Under the pieces are notes generated by a model, which did not search any database, was not told the DNA's origin, and worked only from the letters and a program-made list of their open reading frames with translations. Shown in pieces: positions 16,981 through 25,590 of a DNA stretch of 64,000 nt (the stretch's first letter is position 1; each line of letters begins with the position of its first letter). A program made the translations under genes and the position numbers. This stretch comes from Paenibacillus cymbidii (lineage in GTDB: Bacteria; Bacillota; Bacilli; Paenibacillales; NBRC-103111). The stretch spans positions 1-64,000 of the forward strand of contig NZ_SHLX01000014.1 in the NCBI RefSeq assembly GCF_004764705.1. The letters run 5' to 3'.

Positions 16981-19900
16981 ATGGGCAAAAAAGTCTTTTA
17001 CCTTTTTGTGATCATGAGTATGGTGTTTACTTATTCTTTTGGGGCGGTTTTCGCGGATACGGACGGTCGACCGGCGCAAGCCGGCGATTTCACGGTACAG
17101 GGCAATACGGGAAGTTACCGTTTTGACGTGGGGGCCGGGACTTTATTCATACAGGGATCCGATGTTTTGGAGATATCCGGGTCGACGCTGATACATAAGA
17201 TTGTGGTGGAAGGCGGAATTTCCGCCAACCTTGTTCTGGACAATGTGAACATTAACGTCAGCGGCGTTGGCGGCTGCGCGTTCGAAATCATTGGGAATGC
17301 AACGGTGGATCTGACGTTGCGAGGCGACAATTCGCTGGTGAGCGGCGGCGGCTGCGCGGGGTTGAATGTGCCCGGAACCGCGAAACTTGTGATTCATGGA
17401 ACAGATGAAGACCGTATGACTGCAACGGGCGGCCCTGATGGCGGTTCGGGGATAGGCGGCAATGGCGGCAGCGATGGCAGTGACGGCAGTGACGGAAGTT
17501 TAATAGACATTAACGGATCCCCAGGACAAGACGGCGGCGACGGCGATGCCGCCGGCGATATCACGATCCAGGGCGGTACGGTTATCGCGACGGGAAATGG
17601 CGGCGGCTCCGGCATCGGTGGCGGCGCAGGCGGTGCGGGTGGAGCGGGCGGCAATGGCGTGGTTGGCCTGAATGGCGCGGATGGCGCCTCCTCTGATATC
17701 GTATTTATGAACGGCGGAGACGGCAATCACGGCGGAGAAGGCGGTTCTGGCGGCGCCGGCGGCAAAGGCGGAGCCGGAGGCGATGGCGGTACGATCGCAG
17801 TAGCCGGAGGGATTGTTCGCGCATCGGGTTCCGGCGGCAGTGCGGATATCGGCGGCGGTGCCGCCGGATTCGGCGGTGCCAGCGGATCTGGCGGTAACGG
17901 CGGAATTGGCGGCTATGGGGCGTCCGGATTTGACAATGCGAGTGGCGATGGCGGCAACGGCGGCCACGCCGGGTTTGGCGGAGTCGGCGGATTAGGCGGA
18001 GACGGCGGTGCAGGGGGGCCGGGGGGGAATGGCGGCGTTGTGACCATTACCGGCGGAACGGTCGTCGCAGCGGGCATCGGCGGCGGTAACGGAGCCGCAG
18101 GCGGCGCAGGGGGCAATGCCGGCGCGGGCGGCTTCGGCGGCGCGGGCGGCGCGGGCGGCATGGGCGGCGCGGGCGGCGCGGGCGGCGGCGATGGCGGCAA
18201 CGGCGGGTTTGGCGGAGTCGGCGGAGTCGGCGGAGTCGGCGGTGCAGGGGGTCTGGGGGGGAATGGCGGCGCTGTGACCATTGCCGGCGGAACGGTCGTC
18301 GCAGCGAGCTTCGGCGGCGGTAACGGAGCCGCAGGCGGCGCCGGTGGCGCAGGGGGCAATGCCGGCGCGGGCGGCATGGGCGGCGCGGGCGGTATTGGCA
18401 GTAGCGATGGCGGCAACGGCGGCAATGGCGGATTTGGCGGAGTCGGTGGCTACGGCAGCAACGGCGGCAATGGGGCATCTGGCGGAGTCGGTGGAGCCGG
18501 CGGGACGGTCGTCGTCACCGGCGGAACAGTGAATACGGCCGGCCCGCGCGGCGGCAGTGGCGGTACGGGTGGCGCGGCCGGCGCGGGAGGCTTTTTGGGT
18601 ATTGGAGGTTTCGGGGGGGTGGCCGGTGCCGGCGACTCAACAGGAAGGACGGGCGTGGAGGGCAGCAACGGCGTGTCCAACGGAACAGCCGGTGCAGGGG
18701 GGGGCAACGGCAATGCCGGGACGAGCAATGGTTTCTCCAACGGATCCGACAACGGCGAGAAGGAATTGGTGTTATACGTGCTGACCATCGGCACGCCGGC
18801 CACGGTGAATGCCGCTGTATATTCGCTCGCGACGCCAGAGCTTGGCTATGACTATGGCGTCCAAGGAATGCGGACTGACGACGCCGGGAAATTGTATGTT
18901 TATTGGCCGGAGGAGATCCACTCCGTTTATGTCGAGATCGGAGGCACGGGATACGAAGGGACGGTGTCGACGGGTACGCCCAATTCAGCGCTGCTCTGGG
19001 CCCAAAGCTTCACCATTTCACCGGATATAACGGTGGCGAACTTCGGTGCCGTTACGGAAGGGTATCCGGCACAGGTCGATAAGATCGTTACGATCACAAA
19101 CACGGGCAATAAACCGGTAACGCTCAAGCAACCCGACGCCGTCCATTACGCAGTCGGTACGCTGAGTGAGACGAGAATTGACCCGCAGGATACGGCAACG
19201 TTCACGATAAGACCCAAAGACGCCTTGGCGATAGGCAATTATGACGAGACGATCACGGTTGATACGGAAAGCAATACGGAAACGACGATAGAGGCAAAAT
19301 TTACGGTCAACGCCACACCGCCAATCGATCATTCTGAACCGGGCGAGCCTGCAGTCGGCAATACAGGCGCCCCTTCGTCGCCGTCAACGAAACCGTCAGG
19401 AGTAAATGTGCTGGTCAATGGCAAAGCCGAAAGTGCGGGAATCGAGACGACAACGGAACGGAACAACCAGATCGTCACGACGATCACCATCGATCCGAAG
19501 AAACTGGATGAAAGGCTCGCGGCGGCAGGGCAACATGCGGTTGTCACCCTTCCCATTGCTTCAAAATCCGATGTTCTCATTGGCGAACTGAACGGGCAAA
19601 TGGTAAAGAACATGGAGCAGAAGCAAGCGATACTGGTAATTCAAACGGGGAATGCCAGCTATACGCTGCCTGCGGGACAAGTCAATATTGATGCCATCTC
19701 GAATCAGATTGGCCAGAGCGCAGCGCCCCAGGACATCAGAATTCAGATCGAGATCGCCGCTCCGACGGAGGAACAGGTGAAGGTCATCGAAAACGCAGCC
19801 GAAAAAGGTTCGTTTACGCTTGTCGTCCCTTCGGTAGATTTCAAGGTCCGAGCGGTGTATGGCGACACAACCGTCGACGTGTCGAAGTTTACCGCCTACG

Positions 19901-20646
19901 TGGAGCGCGCCATCGCGATTCCGGACGGCGTTGATCCAGGCAAGATCACGACCGGCGTTGTCGTCGAAGCCGATGGCACGGTGCGTCATGTGCCGACCCA
20001 GGTGAAGTCAGTCGATGGCAAGTACTTTGCGGTCATCAACAGCTTGACGAACAGCACGTATTCGGTGGTCTGGCATCCGCTGGAATTCAGCGACGTGGCG
20101 ACGCATTGGGCGAAGGATGCCATCAACGATATGAGCTCGCGTTTGGTCATCGATGGAACGGGAGGCGGCCGGTTCAGCCCCGACCAGGACATCACCCGTG
20201 CTGAATTTGCAGCGATTATCGTTCGTGGACTGGGGCTGAAGCTGGAGAGCGGTTCCGCCTCCTTCTCGGACGTGAAAGCGACGGACTGGTTCGACAGTGT
20301 CATTCAAACCGCCAATGCCAACGGTTTGATCGACGGGTATGACGACGGGACGTTCCGGCCGGACGACAGGATCACGCGCGAGCAGGCGATGGCGATCATC
20401 GCCAAAGCGATGAAACTGACCGGACTGCGGGACAAACTCGCTGCGCAATCGGCGGACGCAACGCTTCATGCGTTCGGGGATGCGCTTGCGGTGGCGGCAT
20501 GGGCGAAGAACGGCGTTGCCGACACCGTGCAAGCGGGCATCGTATCGGGTAGAAGCGCGGATACGCTGGCGCCGAAGGCTTACATGACCCGCGCCGAAGT
20601 GGCGGCAACGATTCAGCGCTTACTGAAGCAATCGGGATTGATCTAA
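16981..20646 (+). CDS. Glycine-rich surface protein with three C-terminal SLH domains
   Basis: A 1221-residue secreted protein. The signal peptide runs to about Ala25 (FGAVFA). Residues about 35-148 look like the carbohydrate-binding adhesin domain that precedes glycine-rich stretches in Firmicute surface proteins. Residues about 149-593 are dominated by GGxGGxGG triplets broken by five beta-strand modules (ITIQGGTVIATG, VTITGGTVVAAG and relatives). Residues about 670-780 resemble a choice-of-anchor-D Ig-like domain, and three SLH repeats occupy about 1035-1221 (FSDVATHWAKDAI, then two more). SLH domains bind pyruvylated wall polymer. The ATG at 16981 follows GAGAGGA and starts directly with the signal peptide. 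Confidence 0.88.
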   Translation: MGKKVFYLFVIMSMVFTYSFGAVFADTDGRPAQAGDFTVQGNTGSYRFDVGAGTLFIQGSDVLEISGSTLIHKIVVEGGISANLVLDNVNINVSGVGGCAFEIIGNATVDLTLRGDNSLVSGGGCAGLNVPGTAKLVIHGTDEDRMTATGGPDGGSGIGGNGGSDGSDGSDGSLIDINGSPGQDGGDGDAAGDITIQGGTVIATGNGGGSGIGGGAGGAGGAGGNGVVGLNGADGASSDIVFMNGGDGNHGGEGGSGGAGGKGGAGGDGGTIAVAGGIVRASGSGGSADIGGGAAGFGGASGSGGNGGIGGYGASGFDNASGDGGNGGHAGFGGVGGLGGDGGAGGPGGNGGVVTITGGTVVAAGIGGGNGAAGGAGGNAGAGGFGGAGGAGGMGGAGGAGGGDGGNGGFGGVGGVGGVGGAGGLGGNGGAVTIAGGTVVAASFGGGNGAAGGAGGAGGNAGAGGMGGAGGIGSSDGGNGGNGGFGGVGGYGSNGGNGASGGVGGAGGTVVVTGGTVNTAGPRGGSGGTGGAAGAGGFLGIGGFGGVAGAGDSTGRTGVEGSNGVSNGTAGAGGGNGNAGTSNGFSNGSDNGEKELVLYVLTIGTPATVNAAVYSLATPELGYDYGVQGMRTDDAGKLYVYWPEEIHSVYVEIGGTGYEGTVSTGTPNSALLWAQSFTISPDITVANFGAVTEGYPAQVDKIVTITNTGNKPVTLKQPDAVHYAVGTLSETRIDPQDTATFTIRPKDALAIGNYDETITVDTESNTETTIEAKFTVNATPPIDHSEPGEPAVGNTGAPSSPSTKPSGVNVLVNGKAESAGIETTTERNNQIVTTITIDPKKLDERLAAAGQHAVVTLPIASKSDVLIGELNGQMVKNMEQKQAILVIQTGNASYTLPAGQVNIDAISNQIGQSAAPQDIRIQIEIAAPTEEQVKVIENAAEKGSFTLVVPSVDFKVRAVYGDTTVDVSKFTAYVERAIAIPDGVDPGKITTGVVVEADGTVRHVPTQVKSVDGKYFAVINSLTNSTYSVVWHPLEFSDVATHWAKDAINDMSSRLVIDGTGGGRFSPDQDITRAEFAAIIVRGLGLKLESGSASFSDVKATDWFDSVIQTANANGLIDGYDDGTFRPDDRITREQAMAIIAKAMKLTGLRDKLAAQSADATLHAFGDALAVAAWAKNGVADTVQAGIVSGRSADTLAPKAYMTRAEVAATIQRLLKQSGLI
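18031..18385 (+). repeat. Internal 234-bp duplication in the glycine-rich region
   Basis: Segments starting at 18031 and 18265 are nearly identical over more than 100 bases, including the GGAACGGTCGTCGCAGC core. They encode the VTITGGTVVAAG and VTIAGGTVVAAS modules. The offset of 234 bases is 78 codons, so the frame is kept. Confidence 0.8.
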
Positions 20647-20670
20647 CCGGGAACGGGATTGGGAATGGGA

Positions 20671-20704
20671 TCGGCCACGGCAATTGCTGCCGTGGCCGAT
20701 TTTG
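20671..20704 (+). terminator. Intrinsic terminator after the SLH gene
   Basis: A perfect 12-bp stem TCGGCCACGGCA/TGCCGTGGCCGA with an ATTGC loop is followed by TTTTGT. It lies between convergent genes. Confidence 0.85.
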
Positions 20705-20712
20705 TCGCAATT

Positions 20713-21582
20713 CTAAACGCCCCACGCTTTGCGGGCTTCATCGATCGGAAGTACGGATTTGCCCGACGATTCGGCGTGGGCCTTCGGTTTTTTGCCCATC
20801 CAGCGCTCGTCGACCGGCTCGCTCTTGAGCTGGTAACGCGTGTCGCAGCTGAGCCGGAAGCGGTCGGTCGTATTCGTCAGCGAGCCGTGCATCAAGTACA
20901 TGCCGAAAATCATCACATCGCCGGCACGGAATTCGGTCGTTGCCCATCTGCCGCCGAACTGGTCGACGATTTCGACCGGGTCGTTCGAGAACCAGCCGGC
21001 CACCAGATCGCGGTCGACGTCCATGCGGCCGTAAGTGGCCTTGATTTTGTCGAAGCGGTGCGAGCCGAGGCAGACGGCCAGGCCGCCCATTTCGTACGAA
21101 ATGTCGCCTATCGGCGTCCACATCGTGTACAGCTGTTTGGTGCCGCGCCCCATGTAGACGACGTCGTAATGCGCTCCGCTGAAGCCGCCGCGGGGCACGG
21201 CGCGCGACCATTTGTAGTCGAACGTCATCGATTCCCCGCCGAGGAAACGATCGAAAAACGACATCACCCACGGCGCGTTGACGATGTCAAGCAGCTCGGG
21301 CATCGAACCGAACTCGGCTCCCTTGTTTTCGGGACCGATGATGCCGTCCTCGAGGTTCGTGTCCGGCGCCAGCCGGCCTTTCTCCGCCAGCTGCTTCAGC
21401 GCCGCCGTCCGCGTGCGCAGCACCGTGTCGCGGTCATGGAAGTCGCGAAGCAGCAAGTACCCGTCTTCCTCCATGCGCTGCCGCAGCGCCTCCGTATCGT
21501 GCATAATATCGTTCGAGCTGCGCAGCTCCGTCATATACCGTCCGCCCATCTCGAGCTCTCGCTGGCCAATCGTTACGTTCAT
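20713..21582 (-). CDS. Phytanoyl-CoA dioxygenase (PhyH) family protein
   Basis: A 289-residue cupin-fold Fe(II)/2-oxoglutarate oxygenase. The HxD motif is GAHYDVVYM, the distal metal His is probably in HGSLTNTTD, and the 2-oxoglutarate-binding Arg is in RFRLSCDTRYQ. Family members hydroxylate varied small molecules; the substrate here is unknown. The ATG at 21582 has GGAGGG at 6 bases. It follows the AraC gene by 102 bases on the same strand and is the obvious regulatory target. Confidence 0.88.
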   Translation of the reverse strand: MNVTIGQRELEMGGRYMTELRSSNDIMHDTEALRQRMEEDGYLLLRDFHDRDTVLRTRTAALKQLAEKGRLAPDTNLEDGIIGPENKGAEFGSMPELLDIVNAPWVMSFFDRFLGGESMTFDYKWSRAVPRGGFSGAHYDVVYMGRGTKQLYTMWTPIGDISYEMGGLAVCLGSHRFDKIKATYGRMDVDRDLVAGWFSNDPVEIVDQFGGRWATTEFRAGDVMIFGMYLMHGSLTNTTDRFRLSCDTRYQLKSEPVDERWMGKKPKAHAESSGKSVLPIDEARKAWGV

Positions 21583-21684
21583 CGTTGTCCCTCCGTCAAA
21601 TGCTGGTGTTTAAGGCCAGTATACATGCCGGAAGCGGACCCGTATTTGTCGAAAACGGAGCAAAGCTTAATGAAAAACGCGCCG

Positions 21685-22464
21685 TTATGTTTGCTGCTGC
21701 CGCTTCCGCCATTCCGACGGAGGCAGCCCTTCGAGCCGCTGGAACCAGGCGCTGAACGAATGGATGCCGGAGAAGCCGATCCGCTCGGCGATCTGCTGCA
21801 ACGGCTTGTCCGTAGCGCGCAACTGCAGCTTCGCTTCGGCCATGCGGCAGGCGTGAAGGTAGCTTTTGGGCGTCATGCCGTACGTCTTTTTGAACAGGCC
21901 GCGAAAAGCGGTTTCCGACAGCCCCGTCGACTTGGCGACTTCGGCGAGCGACAGCTCGTCCTGCAGATGCCCGCGGATGTAATCCGCCGCCGCGCCGATG
22001 CTGAGCGTGCTTTGCCCCGGCTTGGTATGCTCGGCGAGAAACAGCAGGAACAGCTGCAGCCACCCGGCGACGTAAGCTTCCTCCGCCCCTGGCGCTCCCG
22101 ACACTTCGCGCATCCATACGCGGAATAACGAAAGGTAGTGCTCGAGGTCGAACGGAGACAACCGGATCAGCTCCGGCCGGTCGCCGGGCACGAGTTGGCG
22201 GAACAACCGGTATGCCTGCTCCGGCATCGGATACACCATATTGACGGCGAAACGAATCGGCGTTTCGGCCCAATAGGCGTGGCGAAGGTTGGAAGGAATC
22301 AACACGATGTGGCCGGCTTCGATGCGATGCACCTCGTCGCCGAACGCGAACTTGCCGCTGCCTTCGAGAACGGCGGATATTTCGAAGCCGAGATGCTGGT
22401 GAAACCCCATATTCCAATCGGCGTCATGGCCGACGATCGATGTGCCGATATCCAGCGCGCGCAC
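21685..22464 (-). CDS. AraC-family transcriptional regulator
   Basis: A 259-residue protein with an N-terminal cupin sensor (HQHLGFEISAVLEGSG, IEAGHIVLIPSNLRH) and a C-terminal AraC helix-turn-helix pair (LSLAEVAKSTGLSETAFRGL in part, IAERIGFSGIHSFSAWF). The GTG at 22464 is chosen: GGGAGG lies 8 bases upstream. A longer frame reaching 22533 would begin inside the promoter -10 box. It is divergent from a GntR/LacI-type regulator and upstream of the PhyH gene. Confidence 0.88.
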   Translation of the reverse strand: MRALDIGTSIVGHDADWNMGFHQHLGFEISAVLEGSGKFAFGDEVHRIEAGHIVLIPSNLRHAYWAETPIRFAVNMVYPMPEQAYRLFRQLVPGDRPELIRLSPFDLEHYLSLFRVWMREVSGAPGAEEAYVAGWLQLFLLFLAEHTKPGQSTLSIGAAADYIRGHLQDELSLAEVAKSTGLSETAFRGLFKKTYGMTPKSYLHACRMAEAKLQLRATDKPLQQIAERIGFSGIHSFSAWFQRLEGLPPSEWRKRQQQT

Positions 22465-22521
22465 GAGAACATCCTCCCGCCCGCAGCCGTACGGGCCACG
22501 GGAAATAAATACCGCACGCCC

Positions 22522-22552
22522 ATTATACCACACCCCGATTCGGCCGGGTCAG
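22522..22552 (-). promoter_or_regulatory. Extended -10 promoter for the AraC gene
   Basis: On the minus strand TGGTATAAT (-10 at 22522-22527) is preceded by a weak -35, CTGACC at 22547-22552 with a 19-base spacer. It supports the downstream GTG start. Confidence 0.6.
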
Positions 22553-22563
22553 TCCGCCTTGCG

Positions 22564-22592
22564 TTGCCACATATCCGAATATGGGCTATAAT
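22564..22592 (+). promoter_or_regulatory. Promoter of the GntR/LacI-type regulator
   Basis: TTGCCA (22564-22569), 17-base spacer, TATAAT (22587-22592). The spacer holds a small palindrome, CATATCCGAATATG. Confidence 0.75.
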
Positions 22593-22605
22593 TTTAGTAA
22601 TCAAA

Positions 22606-22615
22606 CTGACAGATT
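22606..22615 (-). promoter_or_regulatory. Candidate operator, motif copy 1 (autoregulatory)
   Basis: CTGACAGATT is the complement of AATCTGTCAG, one mismatch from the AATCWGTCGG motif found at 23846, 23922 and 25476. It lies just downstream of the regulator's -10, where a repressor would block transcription. Confidence 0.5.
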
Positions 22616-22637
22616 CGGACCCGGAGGTAGAATTGGT

Positions 22638-23732
22638 GTGACAAAAAGCAGTAATAACGCTTATCTGTATCATGAAATCAAGGACAAGATCAAGGAAGAA
22701 ACGCTGCACCTGCCCCCGAACACCCGTATAGACACGCGGGTGAAGATGATGAAGAAGTACAATGTGACCCGCACCACGATCGAAAAGGCCATTTCCGCAC
22801 TGATCGGCGAAAATTATTTGTACTCGATTGACGGAAGCGGCACCTACATCGCCGAGCGGACCGATCAGCCCGTCAATCAGTCCGTCGCGTCGTGGGGGGT
22901 TATTTTGCCGAATATCGTATCCGACACGTATCCGGAAATTCTTCGCAGCATCGAGGACGTCGCCAACGACCACAACATCAACGTCGTCATCTGCAACACC
23001 GATCACAGCAACGAGAAGCAGGAGCAGTATATTCAGAAGCTGGTGAATTCCGATATCCAGGGGATGATTATCGTTCCCGCCGTGACGGACGAGCCCGCGA
23101 CCGCCAGCTTCCAGCTGTTGACCCAGAAGGGGATTCCGTTCGTCTTCTGCAACCGCGGCATTTCCGATATCAAGGCGCCCAGAGTCATTTCCAACAACTT
23201 CTTCGGCGCGTACACGGCAACCAAACATTTGATCAAGCTCGGCTACACGCGCATCGCCTTTCTTTCCCTGCCGCGATATTCGGGCTCGGAACAGCGGTAT
23301 CAGGGTTATTTGGGGGCGATGTACGAGGCGGGGCTGGACGTCAACATGGACTACGTCATATTCGAGGACAAGCTTCATATTGAAAATCCCGGCTTCGAGA
23401 CGGGCAAACGGCTGCTGCGGCTCGACTCGAAGCCGGATGCGGTGTTCTGCTTTAACGACAAAGTGGCCAAAGGTTTATACGATGCGGCCGGGGAGTTCGG
23501 TTTGCAAATCGGCGTCGACCTGGGCGTCGTCGGATACGACGACAGCAAGCTGTGCGAAACGCTGCCGGTGAAGCTGACAAGCGTGCGTTACCCGAAATAC
23601 GAAACCGGCAGCAAAGCGGCGGAAATTTTGCTGAAGATGATTGCAGGAGAGAAGGTCGACCCGAACTACGTTATTGTATTGCAGCCGCAGTTGATCGTGC
23701 GCCAAAGCTGCAAGCTGGTCAAAATGCCGTAA
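22638..23732 (+). CDS. Transcriptional regulator, GntR helix-turn-helix plus LacI-type sensor (AraR-like)
   Basis: A 364-residue protein. Residues 1-75 form a GntR winged helix (YLYHEIKDKIKEE, VTRTTIEKAISALIGENYLY). Residues about 90-360 are a periplasmic-binding-protein-like sensor of LacI type (GVILPNIV, GMIIVPAV, DAVFCFNDKVAKGLYDAA, VGYDDS). This architecture is that of AraR-type sugar-responsive repressors. The GTG at 22638 follows GGAGG at 10 bases; a longer frame would start inside the promoter. It is the first gene of the glycan locus. Its own promoter and two downstream promoters share a motif, so it probably controls the whole locus. Confidence 0.88.
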   Translation: MTKSSNNAYLYHEIKDKIKEETLHLPPNTRIDTRVKMMKKYNVTRTTIEKAISALIGENYLYSIDGSGTYIAERTDQPVNQSVASWGVILPNIVSDTYPEILRSIEDVANDHNINVVICNTDHSNEKQEQYIQKLVNSDIQGMIIVPAVTDEPATASFQLLTQKGIPFVFCNRGISDIKAPRVISNNFFGAYTATKHLIKLGYTRIAFLSLPRYSGSEQRYQGYLGAMYEAGLDVNMDYVIFEDKLHIENPGFETGKRLLRLDSKPDAVFCFNDKVAKGLYDAAGEFGLQIGVDLGVVGYDDSKLCETLPVKLTSVRYPKYETGSKAAEILLKMIAGEKVDPNYVIVLQPQLIVRQSCKLVKMP

Positions 23733-23763
23733 CGTTTCACACGAACCCAGGGTTTGCCGAAAG

Positions 23764-23802
23764 ATCCCGAACATCGCATCGCGAACGGTTCGGGATTTTT
23801 TG
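23764..23802 (+). terminator. Intrinsic terminator after the regulator
   Basis: ATCCCGAAC and GTTCGGGAT form a 9-bp stem followed by TTTTTTG. Confidence 0.85.
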
Positions 23803-23845
23803 TCACCTCATAAGAATGGGCATGAAACGTCTTATTCTGCGCTAT

Positions 23846-23855
23846 ATCAGTCGGA
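23846..23855 (+). promoter_or_regulatory. Candidate operator, motif copy 2
   Basis: ATCAGTCGGA lies 54 bases upstream of the -35 box of the next gene. Its GTCGGACA segment pairs as an inverted repeat with TGTCCGAC at 23920-23927. Confidence 0.5.
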
Positions 23856-23909
23856 CAGAAAGTGATTATTCACAAAAAATGAGCAATATTACGAAGTTTA
23901 CATTTGATA

Positions 23910-23938
23910 TTGACCAAGTTGTCCGACAGATTTATAAT
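23910..23938 (+). promoter_or_regulatory. Promoter of the first glycosidase-like gene
   Basis: TTGACC (23910-23915), 17-base spacer, TATAAT (23933-23938): a near-consensus vegetative promoter whose spacer contains motif copy 3. Confidence 0.8.
23922..23932 (-). promoter_or_regulatory. Candidate operator, motif copy 3
   Basis: TCCGACAGATT is the complement of AATCTGTCGGA. It sits within the -35/-10 spacer, a classic repressor position. Confidence 0.55.
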
Positions 23939-24010
23939 AATGATAAGCTTCGCTGTCCTACAGTCACAAGAGAGGGGGCCGGCCATGAGTCGGCACGAAA
24001 GGGGAGAACG

Positions 24011-25414
24011 ATGCGGGAGACAAAACTGCTGCTGGACGACCGGTTGATCCGCACGAAAGACAATGTTGCGCTCGAACTGGGCCGTGTCCGCAAGGAAGCG
24101 AGCAATCCGCTGCTGCCGGAGCAATATTTTGCCGATCCGCCGAAGCGATGGGAGACGCGGATCGACAACATGTATCCGAACGTCATGTACGATGACGCGG
24201 ACGGCTTGTTCAAGCTGTGGTACACCTGCTTCGTCATCGACGAGGTCAGCGCCGCCACGCCGCTGTCCGCCCGCCCGCACCAACCGTACGCGGGATACCG
24301 GAACCGGGAAATGGCCGTTTTATACGCGTATTCGCGCGATGGGCTGGAATGGGTCAAACCGGACCTCGGCCTTGTCGAATTTGACGGCAGCAAGCGCAAC
24401 AATATCGTCTTGCGCGGCGTGCACGGCGCCGGCGTGTTCAAGGACACGCACGAAACGAATCCGCGCCGCCGCTACAAAATGTTCATGAAACACGGGGAGC
24501 GCGGCCCGGACGCCATGGCGGTAAGCTTCTCGCCCGACGGGTTGCGCTGGGAGCCGCCGACGCCGTGGCCGCGATACAATGCCAGGGGAGACACGCACAA
24601 CAACGCCTTCTACGACGAAAGATCCGGCCAGTACATCGCCTTTACGCGGGAATGGATCGACGGGGTGCGGGTCGTCGCAAGAACGCAAAGCGGCAACTTC
24701 ACGGATTGGACGAAGCCGGAAGTTGTGCTGGCGGGAAACGATCCGCATACGCAGGTATATTCGATGCCCGTTTTTCCGTACGGCGACATCTATATCGGGC
24801 TGCCGGCGATTTTCCATACCGACCAAGACGCCCAGGATTTCGATTCCGTTACGTGCGAGCTGGCATGGAGCCCCGACACAGTCGAGTGGCATCGCGTCTG
24901 TCCGGGACAGTCGTTTCTCCCGCTCGGCGCCGGCAGCTATCCGACGGGCGATGCCGACTGCGGGGCGATTTACGCTTCGGTTCCCGTCATCCGCGGCGAC
25001 GAGATGAAGTTGTATTACGGGGGCGGGAACGGGCGGCACACCGCATTCCGGGAAACGTCGCTGCTGCTCGCCAGGCTCGGCGCGGACCGGTTTGCCGGCT
25101 ACAGGGCGGCGGATCCGAACCGTCCGGGCCGCATTGCCGTCCATTATCGGCACGAGGATTGTCCGGACGGCGAGCTTTACGTGACCGCTGAGATCGGCGA
25201 AGGCGGCTATGTGAAAGCGGCGTTGACGGACCGCGACGGCAACGAGGTGACCGGTTGCGGGTTCGCGGATTGCGCAGCCGTTCGGCGCTCGGGGACGGAT
25301 GTGCCGATCCGCTGGTCGAAAGGCGCGTTGCCCGCAGCGGGGCCGGAGGCGACGGCGATTGTTTTCGAGGTGACCGGCTGCAAAAGTGTGCTGTATGCCT
25401 ATTTCATCGGATGA
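24011..25414 (+). CDS. Glycosidase-like five-bladed beta-propeller protein
   Basis: A 467-residue cytoplasmic protein without a signal peptide. Repeated motifs such as MYPNVMYDDADGLFKLWY, AVSFSPDGLRWEP, HNNAFYDERSGQYIAF and MKLYYGGGN resemble the blades of GH32/GH43-type propellers. I cannot assign the catalytic acids, so the enzyme family is open. A beta-sandwich-like tail follows residue about 360. The ATG at 24011 has AAAGGGGAG upstream; a longer frame back to 23552 crosses a terminator and a promoter and is rejected. It has its own promoter with candidate operators and precedes the ABC importer. It may process an imported oligosaccharide. Confidence 0.75.
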   Translation: MRETKLLLDDRLIRTKDNVALELGRVRKEASNPLLPEQYFADPPKRWETRIDNMYPNVMYDDADGLFKLWYTCFVIDEVSAATPLSARPHQPYAGYRNREMAVLYAYSRDGLEWVKPDLGLVEFDGSKRNNIVLRGVHGAGVFKDTHETNPRRRYKMFMKHGERGPDAMAVSFSPDGLRWEPPTPWPRYNARGDTHNNAFYDERSGQYIAFTREWIDGVRVVARTQSGNFTDWTKPEVVLAGNDPHTQVYSMPVFPYGDIYIGLPAIFHTDQDAQDFDSVTCELAWSPDTVEWHRVCPGQSFLPLGAGSYPTGDADCGAIYASVPVIRGDEMKLYYGGGNGRHTAFRETSLLLARLGADRFAGYRAADPNRPGRIAVHYRHEDCPDGELYVTAEIGEGGYVKAALTDRDGNEVTGCGFADCAAVRRSGTDVPIRWSKGALPAAGPEATAIVFEVTGCKSVLYAYFIG

Positions 25415-25469
25415 AGTCCATCAAATGCTGTACGACAGGTATCCTAAAAAAGGAAGTAATAAACGATTA

Positions 25470-25498
25470 TTGATTAATCAGTCGGATTGATTTATACT
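25470..25498 (+). promoter_or_regulatory. Promoter of the ABC importer operon
   Basis: TTGATT (25470-25475), 17-base spacer, TATACT (25493-25498). The start codon at 25591 is about 85 bases downstream of the predicted +1. Confidence 0.7.
25476..25486 (+). promoter_or_regulatory. Candidate operator, motif copy 4
   Basis: AATCAGTCGGA occupies the start of the spacer of the importer promoter. It shares ten bases with copy 2 and has one difference from copy 3. Confidence 0.55.
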
Positions 25499-25590
25499 AG
25501 GTTTACGAATCGCGTTTAATCGATTATTCAGCTCAACCGCCTGCTCGACAAAACGAACGTATGACAAATTATCGGGTAAAGGACAATGCC

